Positions 24,001 through 34,668 of a stretch of 64,000 nt of DNA are shown piece after piece. Where the stretch lies: NCBI GenBank assembly GCA_016165875.1, contig JABBOT010000006.1, forward strand, positions 1,575,438 to 1,639,437, given 5' to 3'. Made by a program: the position numbers and the translations under genes. Numbering within the stretch: the stretch's first letter is position 1; every line of letters begins with the position of its first letter. The notes beneath the pieces are model-generated. The model saw only the letters and a list, made by a program, of their open reading frames with translations, searched no databases and was not told the origin of the DNA. Source of the DNA: Acanthopleura granulata (lineage: Eukaryota; Mollusca; Polyplacophora; Chitonida; Chitonidae).

Positions 24001-27000
24001 AATATTTAAGTTGAAAACGAAAACAAACATAGAAAAATTGATATCCCTCTTCCACGTAACTGAAGGTTTCAGGAAGTCAGGGTTCGCACACTAGTGAGTG
24101 TCACCTATAAAAAAAAATTCAGAATAAATTACGTAGTCTAGAAGATAACAAATGGACTATAATAACAGCAACTCTCCTTGAAATGCTCAGTTGTGAGTAA
24201 AACCACTTTTAAAAACAGATTTGTTTCCTTGTTTCCCCTCAAATTTGCATTTTAAAAGGTTTTGCTGCTTATAGCATTGTCACGTGTTTCAAACCATGGG
24301 ACAAAATATGTCACGCATTCCAACGTGTGTTATACAAGTTGAATAAATGTAAGGAGAAAGGAAGTGCCAGGGCAGCTGAGTAATGACTCACGCAGCAATA
24401 CGTGATTTGAATGACTGGATAGGGTGTTGTTGTGTCTTACACAAATCAAAGTACGATATAGTCATGCTGTATAAATCTGGTAATACGCCCGCAGAAATGA
24501 CCTAAGAAAAATTTGCCAAATTCCCCTGAAAAAAAAAAAGCAAAGCGTTCTGCTACAATACTTTCTGTTCAGCCCGGCTTCAGTGCGTAGGCAGAAATAA
24601 TTTTCTATTGTTGAGAACAAATTACAAAAGTATGATATTTATGAATATGAACTGTTTGCATGACAACATGCTGTCAAACATTTCGGATAAGAAGTGAGAC
24701 AAGGTGCATTCAGCTTTTTTGTTTCTCATTTTTAATAGGGCTTTTCATGCAGAGTAGTGTGTAAATGTACCAGGCGAGCATGTAGTTTGTACGGTCACCG
24801 TAGCAAGTGTTTTTGCCTGAGGTTAGGTGTTAGTGCAGTAGCACTTGCTTTTCTGATATGGTCCTCAACACCTTTTGATTGGTACGGGGGTGGCAAGTGT
24901 TAAGGGTGGAGGAAACCGGAGCAAACAACTGAGCATTGGCAAGTTGACGACAAACTTTTTCAAAGATGCGCACCACATTTGTAAAAGAGCAGTGATCTTC
25001 GATGAATATAAGACTGCACCAACGGTCAATCAAGTGCCGTCGACTGCTTTTTGTCAACAAAAAATGAGAATGGGGGAATCACTGTATATATAACCAAACA
25101 GAAGTGTTTTCATGCTGCCTACGGCATCTGAATAATGACTCAGGCATCAGTTAATGCGCCATTCGAACGACTGCTTAGAGTGCTCCAGGGGCTTACAAAT
25201 CCAACAACAACATAGCATTACTTGCATAAGTTCAGAATACGCCCATATACCCATTTGCGTAATTCCCGTGCGAACCACATAAAGCTTTGCTACAATAGGC
25301 CTACTTTCTGTGTATTTTCGTTTCAGTACGTGAGCAGAACAAAAATTAGCTGTTTAAAATAGTTATACATGGAATATTTTTTATTGTTGAGAGTTAGTTA
25401 CTGACAGAATACACGCATGACATTTTTGAAAATTAGTTTGAAATGGTTGAGTGAACTCAGTGGTAATATATCTCGGATAAGTAATCAGATTCATAAGATG
25501 CACACATTTTTCCACTTTTGACATTAATCACAGTGCGAACATAATAAGCCTACACATGGCTTTTCGGTATTACGTTATGTGTCAGTGTAGTTGCACTTGT
25601 CTGTTAAGATTGAGCTGTCGGTATGCACATGCCGCCATGATTTGTCACACCTACTCTGACGTCACGTGTCCATGTGCACTCACTACAAGCCGCACCCATC
25701 CTGGCGTCACCTGTTCGCATGCTGTCGATACATAAACGAATTGTAGCTTTGCAATAAACATGTCTCTGACTACATTCTTGAAGGATATGTAACATGAAGC
25801 TTCATAATTCAAAAACACTTTGTACCTCTATGGTTTTCCCTATTAAAGTGTGCAATGCATTTCTACAGACGGCCCATTATTCAAGAAACCAGCATACGGG
25901 TTGCGTATGCAATTATTTCGATTTTTGATTGAGCAGGACTGAAATAAATTGACAAGGTGCCAGATTTGACCCCATTGCTCTCTGACCATTTGTCAACTAT
26001 CACACTGTCGCTGATCTTTTTTTACTCTCTACTCCGGTCTTAATGTCGTTTTTAACAGCTTAGGCGGTAGGAAAGAAAACGTTCTCCGGAAAACCAGCGG
26101 CCTTTGCCATGGAAGTTTACAAAGCTAGCTATTGATCAGGATAGCTATAGATTTCAAGCAAGATGTTCAACTGCTCACCGAATAGTGTTTCAAAGCCACC
26201 TGGGCGAAATATGATGGGACGTCATCTTAAGCATTTATTTATCTACATGATTTGACTGTTGTGTAACATCATACATCCTCGATCTTTTTCACGTTTGCAA
26301 TGGTGGTCGTTTTTCTGGGTGGAAGAAACAGGGTTGTCCGAGGTAAAACCACCGAGCTTTGGCAAGGTACTGACGAACATTCCCACGCGCGTCACGTATG
26401 TGGCCTACAGATACGGACACCAAATAGGTGGGAGACGAGTGAGCTTCAGTGACCGTTACACGGTGCAGTCGGTCCCGCAAGAGTTTTAACTGGTCGGTGT
26501 TACCAATGCCCCAAAGATTAGTGAGAATTGACGAATTCCCTGTCTGATGCCGGATTCGAACCTGCGCCTCGTGTATTCTAGCGACTAAAACCCGTGCCTG
26601 TTAATCGCTACTTTCGTCAGAAGGAAAGCTGCGATCCACACGCCTAGTTTGTCAATACCACGCGCATTCTTACCTGTTGTGCACGGTCACACGTCATTTG
26701 CATTATAACACGTCCGTCTTAAAATAAACTTTATTCAAATGTGAAGTATATGTATATGAGGACCACGTTTGCAGTCACTAGGTGATAGGTGAGACATTTG
26801 CATGGAAATCAGTCACTAAGTCAGACTGATATTATTATGCGCAGTGTTTTTTGCATTATTAATACGCCGTGCGTGAAGGAAGGGGCATTAATGCTGTTTA
26901 GTTTTACATGTTTATAGCCTGTGATAGTCAGATTAAAGGTTGACAAAATGCCAGTTTTTTCACTTCCGGTCATGCGTTTTGCACTCCTTTTGATACCATT

Positions 27001-29118
27001 GTACTCTATTACAGTCAAATATTACATTGCACAAGCCGCATCTAAAACATGTTTACCGATAGGGATATATTTGCACACTGGTTTTCTTTCTCGGCAATTA
27101 TTTTATGTGCAAGTGAAGTTGAGCCGAGGATTTTAAATGTCCTGTTCTATCACGTGACCTCTGGACACCTGTAGCTTTCGCACCTGCGATATGTAAATAA
27201 GACGCCTGGACGATAACAGCTTCATGAACAGTGGCTCATAGTTAGTGACATTTATATAGGCATTAATGTTTTGATATGAAATCTAGTTTCAGTCCATAAG
27301 GTTTTACTGGGCGGTCAGTGAAAGGTCTTCTATATGGACAGTATGCCAATGAAGGCTCATCTATCCGAATAGTGAGCAAATTTCTTTCCCATTATTTATT
27401 AATTTTTTCCGTTATTTATTTATTAGAAATTCTTTTGCTCGCCGTACTCAATAATATTTCACTTACACGACGGCGGCTAGAACTATGGTGGGAGGAAAAA
27501 GGGCAGAGTGCTGGGGAAACTCACGTGGATGGCAGATCTTCTATTACTCGAAAGGAAGCCAGCAACAACCGCCTCCCCCACCCTCTCTCTCTCTCTCTTC
27601 AACTAAATGACTAAATCCGTCACCACATATCAAAGGGACACTACTCTGCGTTTTATTCCCGATCACAACGATGAAGACTCCCTGAAGAAATTCTTTGTTG
27701 TATTTCCAAATTTATATCACTAAAAAGCTTTGATAGATTGGTGCTTCGCCTCAGGCGAACTTAAATTATCCAAAATACATCCATAATTATTTCTTCTAAG
27801 CGGGTTACTGACGGACAGACAGACAAATAAACTAACGCCCGGTAAAAAACATAACTTAAAAAAAAATTGCAAAAATCTAATATTGAGAATTTCTTTATAA
27901 CTTAAATTATCATATGACCAAATTTGCAAAATTGTAGTAGTAACCTCGTACTCTACATCTTATGTCAGTGCATTCTGATTCCAGAAAAAGTTCCGGTTTT
28001 CACTTTATTTGTCTTATAGTAATACACCATTTTTCAGTTCAGGTTTTTGTTGTATAAGTAACAGATAACTTCTATTGCATTTACCTCCAGATGGATTTTT
28101 GACTTTAGATTTTTGTTCTCTTATTTTTTTTAATGATTTGTCTTACAATAATAGTTCATTTCATTATTGTACTTTACTCTACAAGTCTTACAGTAACAGT
28201 TCATTTTGTCCCTGTTTTTTGTCTTCCGCTCACAGTTCATTTAGTCTCTATTTTTTATCTTGCGGTGGTAGTTCTTTTTGTCCCAGTGTTTTGTCTTGCT
28301 CTGCTGGTTCATTTTGTCCCTGTTTCTACCTTTGCTCTCATAGTTCATTTTGTCCCTGTTTCTACCTTTGCTCTCATAGTTCATTTTGTCCCTGTTTCTA
28401 CCTTTGCTCTCATAGTTCATTTTGTCCCTGTTTTTTGCCTTGCAGTTGTCCACGTTGATTAACATGAACAACTCAGACCTGTTAGAAATCACTCTGCAGC
28501 AGGCGGCGCCCCCCATGACGCTGTTCGCCCCCAACAACCAGGCGATTCTCGTCTTCAAGCAAGCCAACCCCGAAGGCGTTCAGAACGCCACGCTTGTCAG
28601 AAATATAATACTCAACCATGTCCGTAAGTATTCGGCTTCCCTGCGTAAGACTTTGAAGGTCAACAGAAACAGGACGAAAAGGGAAAAAGCATGTCATTTT
28701 TCACTGTGACGCTGTAATGTGTTGTGTACTACGTAAACGTTTTGTGTTCAGAGCTACACCGAAAAGTATGGCGTAAGACATGGAAGAACAAAAGATAACA
28801 TAGTTTTGGACTGTTTTACGGGTTCCGTTTTGGAGCGTTCTTTGTGTGTTATTATTTATTGATTTATTTCAACGGTGTTTCACACCGTAATCAACAGTAC
28901 TTTTGTGTTGTTATTATTATTATATCTTATCACCGAATATGTTGCATCCATTAACAGTGTTTTTAGTTCAATATAAGATTGGACCGTCAACAAAACTGAA
29001 TCGGACAAGTTTTCCGAGATTTCCCATGAAGTGCTTTCTCTACCGTATTTGATTTAGGTTTATTCTGTCACTTGTCCTGACTACTACTTCTGATGATGTT
29101 GCTGTGGCAATTATCATG

Positions 29119-29172
<54 letters not shown>

Positions 29173-32100
29173 GTTGTTGTTGTTGTTGTTGTTGTTGTTT
29201 CAGTGATCAATCAAACGGTTAAGTCAGCAAACATCGCGTCCAACTTGAGGGCATTCACTGCTCTGAGCCGCCCGCTTTGGTTCGTTAAAACTGTAAGTAC
29301 CCGTCTTCTAGATTCCGTCCATTGAAAAACTAACGTTCAAACCATACTGGTGCATGGTATTTGGAAAACGGTTTAACTGGAACTAATATTATTATGTCTT
29401 TTCACCTTCTAAAGCTGAAAATGGGCTGAAGCCACTCCGCATTTCAAAACAACGATAACTAAATAAACGTGACAGCGTTAGACAGTGTTCAGATGTATAA
29501 GTTACCAAGACAACACTTTGCTAGCCTCCCCGCCACAAAAAATTAAACGTTATCTTCGAGTATACATCTTTCCTTCTCGAAAATGAACTTACAACTGGGT
29601 CATTTACCAAGAAACATCTTAAAGTTTAAATAAAATGTATACAACATACATGTGCTTTAGAATTTCATAATCTAACTGTATGTTTTTCTGAGAAAACAAT
29701 CTTTAACTAAATAAAGAAATACAATAGCTTTTTCAAACAATTTGCATATAGAATGCTTCAGCCTACCAGTCATATTCCTCTCTGAAATGTTTGTCATCAT
29801 TTTTGTCAAATCATATTTGTGCATCCCATCAGATCACGTCACAGTCAGTCAATTCTTTTCCACACCCAATCATATTTGTTCATCCTGGTGTCAATCAAAT
29901 CGCGTCACAGTCTATGTCCCGCCTCTTTCCAGACTGACAGGGTAACGGTGAATGAGGCCAAGGTGGTAGCGGCCGATAATATGGCGTCCAACGGAATCAT
30001 CCATACGATCGACCGAGTTCTCTTTCCCCTCGGGGAGACTGTGACCGTGGGACAGGCGATCATGGACAACCCTGAATACAGGTAACACATATTCAGGTAT
30101 CACTCCAGACCAAGTAGTATAGACGTCCAGCTACGGAGCCAAGATGCTGCCTGATGTTACATTGTAGTCCGCCACTTTCTCGAGAAAGTAAAGATAACAT
30201 AATTAACTAAGTTTAACCTGAACATCTGTCTTCCGGAAACGTTGATACATTACACGTAATGCGAAATCTCGCTTCTCAAAGTGAATTTACCTCAAAATGA
30301 TAGAATTGACATGTGAACACGAGTCTATCGGATAACCCGTAAATCTCGTTCTAATGCGTGATTTCTGCTTACATGTCTGTGTCTCATGTGATAGACCACG
30401 GTGTGAAGCACGTGAATTTATTTACCCTAATTTTTTGATGAAAGCAAGCATCTCTCCATCCATTTCTTTACAACTAAAAGCAAATGACTTTGGGGGGAAA
30501 ATGACGTCAAAAGAAACGTGGAAAATTACATGTAAATATAATCCTAATCTTTACAACACCAATCAAATAAATAAATCAAATTTATCAAGGCGCAAATAAC
30601 AAAAGCATCTAGATATAAAAATATCCCAAATAAATACGCCTAGCCTAACAGGCTCAACATTTCCCCCACTGCGCAAGCTAGTCCCAAACTGTTCTTAATC
30701 ATTTAAACCCACGACCATCCGCAGGTTGCTCGCCGACCTTCCAAAATAGGTATACAGTTTCAAAGTGTGTCATTTACCATCACTGGGCTTGCTGCTTACA
30801 ATTCTTGTTGTTGTTTTAGTGGCCTGAAGGCGTACGTGGACTTGGCTCCGGACATTAAAAGCATGCTGGTGAACCAAAGTAACTTGGTTACAGTGTTTGC
30901 CCCTGTGAACGATGCCCTTCCTAACCCGAACACTTTCTCCAACACTGAGATCGATGCGGTGAGTTGGTCTATTCATTTATTTATTTGATTGGTGTTTTAC
31001 ACTGTACTTCAGAATATTTCACTTATGCGACGCACACTTTTGTACAGCCTGAAGTGAGTGGGCATTTTGAAGGCTTTGTTATAACTGTTTACACAAATGG
31101 ATACCATGCAGGAACTTACAAGCCCCCTAGAGCTATAGCTCAAGCAAAATTACTTCTAAAAATGCAGTGACGGTAATTGCCATGTATGAGAAGTCACGTT
31201 TCTAGAATTGCTCAAAATGCTCTGTTATCATCGTAGTTAACTAAAGAACATGAAAAGAATGCAAAGGGACCAGACTTTGGTGGTGCCAAGAGAATCCCGA
31301 TTTATGCAGGAATATAACAGAATTTTATGGAGAAAAATCAGAGCACCGACGACAGTGTTATTGCTCCAAATCCATGGCAACACGTTACGCGTGAAATCGG
31401 ACATCAGATCAATTGACCTAAGTTAGGGTTTTATGTTAACAGTTCATGGCAACCTACACCCCCCTACCAACATGGCTTCGGCTGAACTATGTTACAAAAA
31501 TGCAGTGATGGTAATTACAGTTTACGAAACGTCCTAGAGTAACGTTCAATTTCTGTTGAGCTCAGTAACTACTACAATATGACAAAGATAACCGTTATAA
31601 TGTTTATATCTCTATAATTATTCTTTTTGCTTAATAATTTCGCCAGGTCCTAAAGCGTCACATTGTGCTCAACAACGTCCTGTTTGCCAATTACTTCAGC
31701 CGTCACGGCAGGATTGAGACTTACCACGGCGACATCATGACCAAATACATATCTGAGAAGGGTGAGTCACGACAGCTCCATTTTAAAATACTTCAATTAT
31801 TTCATTCATGTACCGGTATTTATTTAATTGTTATTTTTTGTGTGTTTATACGCCGCACCTGATCTCATTTTGCTGATATCGCTGCGGTTCATCTTGACTC
31901 ACGCGTGTAGGAAACCGGACAGTGCGCGGAGAAAACTGGGCCATGTCCTAGGAAAGTGTTCCGGGGAAAGGCATTTATAGTCATAGAGAAGTTCTGATGT
32001 CTTCCTTATACTCAGGTAAACCGAGAGCAAAGAATATCCAGAGTTAGTCAAAGCAAAACCAAGTGTGTAGTGTTTCCTTTATACCTGGGTTTACGACAAT

Positions 32101-34668
32101 GGCAGAACTGTTGGTTCACTTCTTTCCGTATAGGTTACACAGTCGACCCAATGTTTATATGTTTGTGTGCAGGTATTCGGTTATTTATGTTCTGTGCAGT
32201 ACTCAACATTACTTCTCTTATCCGACGGCGGCAACCATGTGCTATGTTGAAAGGAAACCGGGTAGAGCCCAAGTTAAACACATGACCATCCACGGATTTC
32301 CCGGTAACCTTTGCACCTACCTCCAAAGGAGAAATCAGTCTGATGTGTACAAGTAAATGGGGAAGTTATCAGCCCATTCACCTTTCAGTCAAACAATTGA
32401 TCAGTCGAGTAATCCATATCCTGTCTGTGTTTCCAGTGTACTTGAAGAACTCTGGAGATTTGTGGTCACGTGTGGTCAGCTCCAGTGGAATACCTACCAT
32501 CAACGGCGTCATTCATTCTATCAACGGAATCCTGGGCCTCACCACGGGGGTCAACTTGGTGGAGGCGCTAGGATTGAATGGTCTGACGTAAGTAATGTAA
32601 GATGCTAAAAATCGTACGTTAAAGCCGTCATTTGAAGGATGACGGATTGCATTTGCCTCGATCTGACCGAATAATGCGTTCCTGGTAAGGAATTTATCCA
32701 TTCTTGATACGGAGTTAATCCGTACTAAGGCTCGGGTTTGCCCCTTATTTCGACGGAAAAGCAATCGATCGTCCCTCAGTTGACGGATTGAAGGGCAGAT
32801 ATTTAGGTCGTCAACACAAAAAATAAACCTTTCTCTCGATCAGACCACCTAAAATGGTAGACCTATACGAGGTACGTGTAGTAATTTAATGGCAGAAAGG
32901 CATCAATATATATTGTTGTTCATCTGTAAAAAATACTGAACAAGCAAAACTGTCTGCCTCAGGGTTACAGTAATTGACTTACCATTACCATTGGGGTACT
33001 AATGCTGTGATCGCTGTGAGTTCAAGTCCAGCTCATTCTGGCTTCCTCTTCGGTCGTACATGGGAAGGACTGCCCGCAATATGCAACCACCCCCTACCCG
33101 TCAAAAAGTAAGGATTTCGCTTTATGTGCAACCAAGCAAGATATATCAGGATCACAAACACAGTGATTCTTTTTATATTACTTGTTACTATTATTTATTT
33201 CCATAATTACACATTTGTCTTTCCAGACAACTTAAAGGCAAAGTGACCAACGAGAAACTTGACAGCGCACTGACCGACAGGACACAGAATTACACCATCT
33301 TCGCCCCGTCAAACTCCGCCTTTGAAAAATTCACCACCCCTTCAGAACCACTGTCAACAGTAAGTGTTCAGGCCCAGATTTTGTTACACCTACTTAGCTA
33401 ACTGAGCCCTAAACTACCATCGGTCAGTTTCGTCAAGCATACTTAGTGCTAAGTAACACTTGACCAAGTGCACTTCATATCTGTAGAACATAAGTTGCCA
33501 TGGTAGTTAAGCCTTACTTAGCTTAAGTATGCTTCATTAAAATGGCTCCATGACAACGTATGTTGCATAGATACGAAGTGCACTTTGCTGAGGGCCACTT
33601 AGCATTAAGTACGCTTCGAGAAACAGAACCCTTTATATATGCTTATGGACCCGTGAGACCGAGAGCCGGTGAGACCACGTGACAGCCGGTGAGACCCCGT
33701 GAGAGCCGATGAGACAGTTTACGTCAAAACATTTAAACTGAAAAGTAGTCATTATGCAAAGAAAAACAGTCGCTCCTCAAAACCAGTTAATGTTGGAACC
33801 GTTCCTGGTTTCTCAACGCGAATGCCCATCACTCATCGCCGAGGGTATCTCCTAAGTGCAAAACTTTGGACGAATTATTTTGCTAATGTGTTAATAATCA
33901 CGTCGGAAACAAGTCTTACGACTCTCAACTTCGACACTACTTTTGTAAGCTGTTGCCTGCTGGATTCACTTAATTGTTGTTGTTGTTGTTATTGTTGTAC
34001 AGATTTTGAAGCGGCACGTCATCAAGGGAGCTGTGTTGAGTTCGGACTTGAAGGCCACTCAGACAGTGCAGACGTTAAACAGCGGAGAGATAATCACGGT
34101 CACTAAGACGCACGGAAAAGGTGAGTTTAAGCGTCAGGTCCGACATTCCTATACCAGTCGTAAACCATACGCGGGCTTTCCAGGTTGACAATCGAAAAAC
34201 TCAGTTCACACAGAAATAATAAAAAATATACATAAATAGTAAGTAAAGCTGATAACGTGTAAAATAGAAATCAACAGTTCTTAATTGTGCAAAGAAAGAC
34301 GGTCGACTTTCTAAGCAAGAAATCGACTGAAAATTCGACCCAAGACCCACGGAAATGCTGAATAGTTGAATCTACAATTCTTTCTTTCTTTCTTTATGTG
34401 ACTATTGAGTATAAACGCCGTACCCACAAGGACGAAGTGGGTCAATTTGGAATCACTAAACTGACATGTTTTCTTCCCTGTTTCTTTTTTTTTTTTTTTC
34501 TTTCTAGTGTATGTGGATTTCAATGGAATTAAGGGCACAGTCATCTCGGCGGACAAGAAAGCCTCAAATGGAGTCATCCACTTCATCGACAATGTCCTGA
34601 GCGGCGCAGCTCCTATTCGCCTCTCTGTCTTCGTACTGATGCCTCTCCTCGCCCTCCTACTGCTCTAA
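20970..34668 (+). CDS. Complete FAS1 (fasciclin) protein: signal peptide, three FAS1 domains, GPI-type tail (gene B)
   Basis: Ten exons (20970-21077, 28446-28623, 29204-29292, 29933-30081, 30820-30958, 31647-31761, 32437-32587, 33227-33359, 34003-34120, 34508-34668) join to 446 codons plus TAA with every phase matching. Residues 1-20 are a signal peptide (MRLFIPLGLLLSLVLCVRGQ). FAS1 domain 1 spans roughly residues 22-158, domain 2 about 165-290 and domain 3 about 295-425, with H1 motifs MTLFAPNNQA, VTVFAPVNDA and YTIFAPSNSA and closing motifs SNGIIHTIDRVLF, INGVIHSINGILG and SNGVIHFIDNVLS. The C-terminus (SGAAPIRLSVFVLMPLLALL) fits a GPI signal. By family, this is an extracellular adhesion or matrix protein on the cell surface. 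Several N-glycosylation sequons are present. Intron 1 is 7.4 kb. The ATG is chosen because it opens the signal peptide. The ligand is unknown. Confidence 0.95.
24885..24985 (-). repeat. SINE family B core fragment
   Basis: GGGTGGAGGAAACCGGAGCA followed by GGCAAGTTGACGACAAACTT matches the core of the family B copy at 26231-26612, with divergence. Confidence 0.5.
26231..26612 (-). repeat. SINE family B, near full-length, - orientation
   Basis: On the - strand a tRNA-like head (GCGCAGGTTCGAATCCGGCA, an exact pol III B box) leads to GGAATGTTCGTCAGTACCTT, then CCAAAGCTCGGTGGTTTTAC, then GTTTCTTCCACCC, and ends AGATAAATAAATGC. It differs from family A in head and tail but has the same style of core. 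Confidence 0.7.
27400..27520 (-). repeat. SINE family A copy, - orientation, truncated
   Basis: TTATTTATTTATTAG, CTCGCCGTACTCAATAATAT, TTCACTTACACGACGGCGGC and ATGGTGGGAGGAAAAAGGGC are the family landmarks. The head is missing. Confidence 0.85.
28150..28445 (+). repeat. 36-bp minisatellite of 3'-splice-site-like units, abutting exon 2
   Basis: The unit is TTCATTTTGTCCCTGTTTCT plus ACCTTTGCTCTCATAG. Three copies are identical, about four more are diverged, and an older copy is visible from about 28150. The last copy ends TTTTTTGCCTTGCAG, the real acceptor for the exon at 28446. Most units are a pyrimidine-rich tract ending in AG (CTCATAG, GCTCACAG, GTGGTAG), so each resembles the acceptor. 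This is the mirror image of the donor-anchored arrays in the myosin gene. Confidence 0.92.
28446..28623 (+). CDS. FAS1 gene B exon 2: first half of domain 1
   Basis: Reads LSTLINMNNSDLLEITLQQA, then APPMTLFAPNNQAILVFKQA, then onward to NIILNHV. Donor CATGTCC|GTAAGT. Phase 0 in, phase 1 out. It corresponds to two exons of the later domains. Confidence 0.93.
29118..29203 (+). repeat. (ATT)n(GTT)n microsatellite running into a 3' splice site
   Basis: About 18 ATT triplets followed by about 9 GTT triplets end directly in TTTCAG at the exon at 29204. The GTT part takes the place of a normal polypyrimidine tract. Confidence 0.9.
29204..29292 (+). CDS. FAS1 gene B exon 3: middle of domain 1
   Basis: Reads INQTVKSANIASNLRAFTAL, then SRPLWFVKT. 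Donor AAAACT|GTAAGT. Phase 1 in, phase 0 out. Confidence 0.88.
29933..30081 (+). CDS. FAS1 gene B exon 4: end of domain 1
   Basis: Acceptor GCCTCTTTCCAG and donor AATACAG|GTAACA. Reads TDRVTVNEAKVVAADNMASN, then GIIHTIDRVLFPLG. Phase 0 in, phase 2 out; 149 nt. Confidence 0.93.
30705..30750 (-). repeat. SINE family A core fragment
   Basis: CCCACGACCATCCGCAGGTT followed by GCTCGCCGACCTTCC is the family A core in reverse; nothing else of the element is present. Confidence 0.7.
30820..30958 (+). CDS. FAS1 gene B exon 5: first half of domain 2
   Basis: Acceptor TTGTTGTTGTTTTAG and donor GATGCG|GTGAGT. Reads GLKAYVDLAPDIKSMLVNQS, then NLVTVFAPVNDALPNPNTF. Phase 2 in, phase 0 out. Confidence 0.92.
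30966..31035 (-). repeat. SINE family A tail, directly after a donor site
   Basis: TTCATTTATTTATTTGATTG, GTGTTTTACACTGTACTTCA, GAATATTTCACTTATGCGAC begin only about 13 bases after the 5' splice site of the exon ending at 30958. Confidence 0.8.
31647..31761 (+). CDS. FAS1 gene B exon 6: middle of domain 2
   Basis: Acceptor AATTTCGCCAG and donor GAGAAGG|GTGAGT. Reads VLKRHIVLNNVLFANYFSRH and onward to IMTKYISEK. Phase 0 in, phase 1 out. It shares VLKRHIV with gene A exon 8379. Confidence 0.93.
32175..32330 (-). repeat. SINE family A, diverged copy, - orientation
   Basis: CAGTACTCAACATTACTTCT, TATCCGACGGCGGCAACCAT, GGAAACCGGGTAGAGCCCAA and CATGACCATCCACGG match the family core with many changes. 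Confidence 0.75.
32437..32587 (+). CDS. FAS1 gene B exon 7: end of domain 2
   Basis: Acceptor CTGTGTTTCCAG and donor GTCTGAC|GTAAGT. Reads YLKNSGDLWSRVVSSSGIPT, then INGVIHSINGILGLTTGVNL. Phase 1 in, phase 2 out. Confidence 0.93.
33000..33090 (+). repeat. SINE family A head and core fragment
   Basis: ATCGCTGTGAGTTCAAGTCC, AGCTCATTCTGGCTTCCTCT and CATGGGAAGGACTGCC; the tail is missing. Confidence 0.8.
33227..33359 (+). CDS. FAS1 gene B exon 8: first half of domain 3
   Basis: Acceptor GTCTTTCCAG and donor TCAACA|GTAAGT. Reads QLKGKVTNEKLDSALTDRTQ, then NYTIFAPSNSAFEKFTTPSE. Phase 2 in, phase 0 out; 133 nt, like gene A exon 2823. Confidence 0.93.
33421..33630. mobile_element. Foldback (hairpin) MITE-like element
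   Basis: The left arm (CAGTTTCGTCAAGCATACTT, then AGTGCTAAGT, AAGTGCACTTCATATCTGTA, TTGCCATGG) is mirrored by the right arm read in reverse (CTGTTTCTCGAAGCGTACTT, AATGCTAAGT, AAGTGCACTTCGTATCTATG, TTGTCATGG). The arms are about 75-80 bp around a spacer of roughly 50 bp. No coding capacity. Confidence 0.75.
33650..33715. repeat. Short GAGACC-type tandem repeat
   Basis: Four imperfect copies of GAGCCGGTGAGACCACGTGA, about 20 bp each. Each contains GGTGAGA, a 5'-splice-like string. It is not near an exon end. Confidence 0.75.
34003..34120 (+). CDS. FAS1 gene B exon 9: middle of domain 3
   Basis: Preceded by (TTG)n and ATTGTTGTACAG; donor GGAAAAG|GTGAGT. Reads ILKRHVIKGAVLSSDLKATQ, then onward to IITVTKTHGK. 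Phase 0 in, phase 1 out. Confidence 0.93.
34508..34668 (+). CDS. FAS1 gene B exon 10: end of domain 3 and GPI-type tail
   Basis: Acceptor TTTCTTTCTAG. Reads YVDFNGIKGTVISADKKASN, then GVIHFIDNVLSGAAP and a leucine-rich hydrophobic end before TAA. Phase 1 in. A (CAA)n run follows the stop in the 3' UTR. Confidence 0.93.

Larger units (their letters stand above)
21078..28445 (+). other. Intron 1 of FAS1 gene B (7.4 kb)
   Basis: Bounded by GTAAGAAA and TTTTTTGCCTTGCAG. It contains a (CATA)n microsatellite (about 21605-21634), SINE copies from two families (24885-24980, 26231-26612, 27400-27520), a short (CT)n run near 27580 and, at its 3' end, the 36-bp array described separately. No nested gene was recognised. 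Confidence 0.85.

Noticed and set aside
26259..26489. Possible small protein genes on both strands
   Set aside because: The interval lies inside the SINE family B element.
29104..29325. Poly-isoleucine/valine frame
   Set aside because: It is a translation of the (ATT)n(GTT)n microsatellite and runs into the true FAS1 exon in the same frame by chance.
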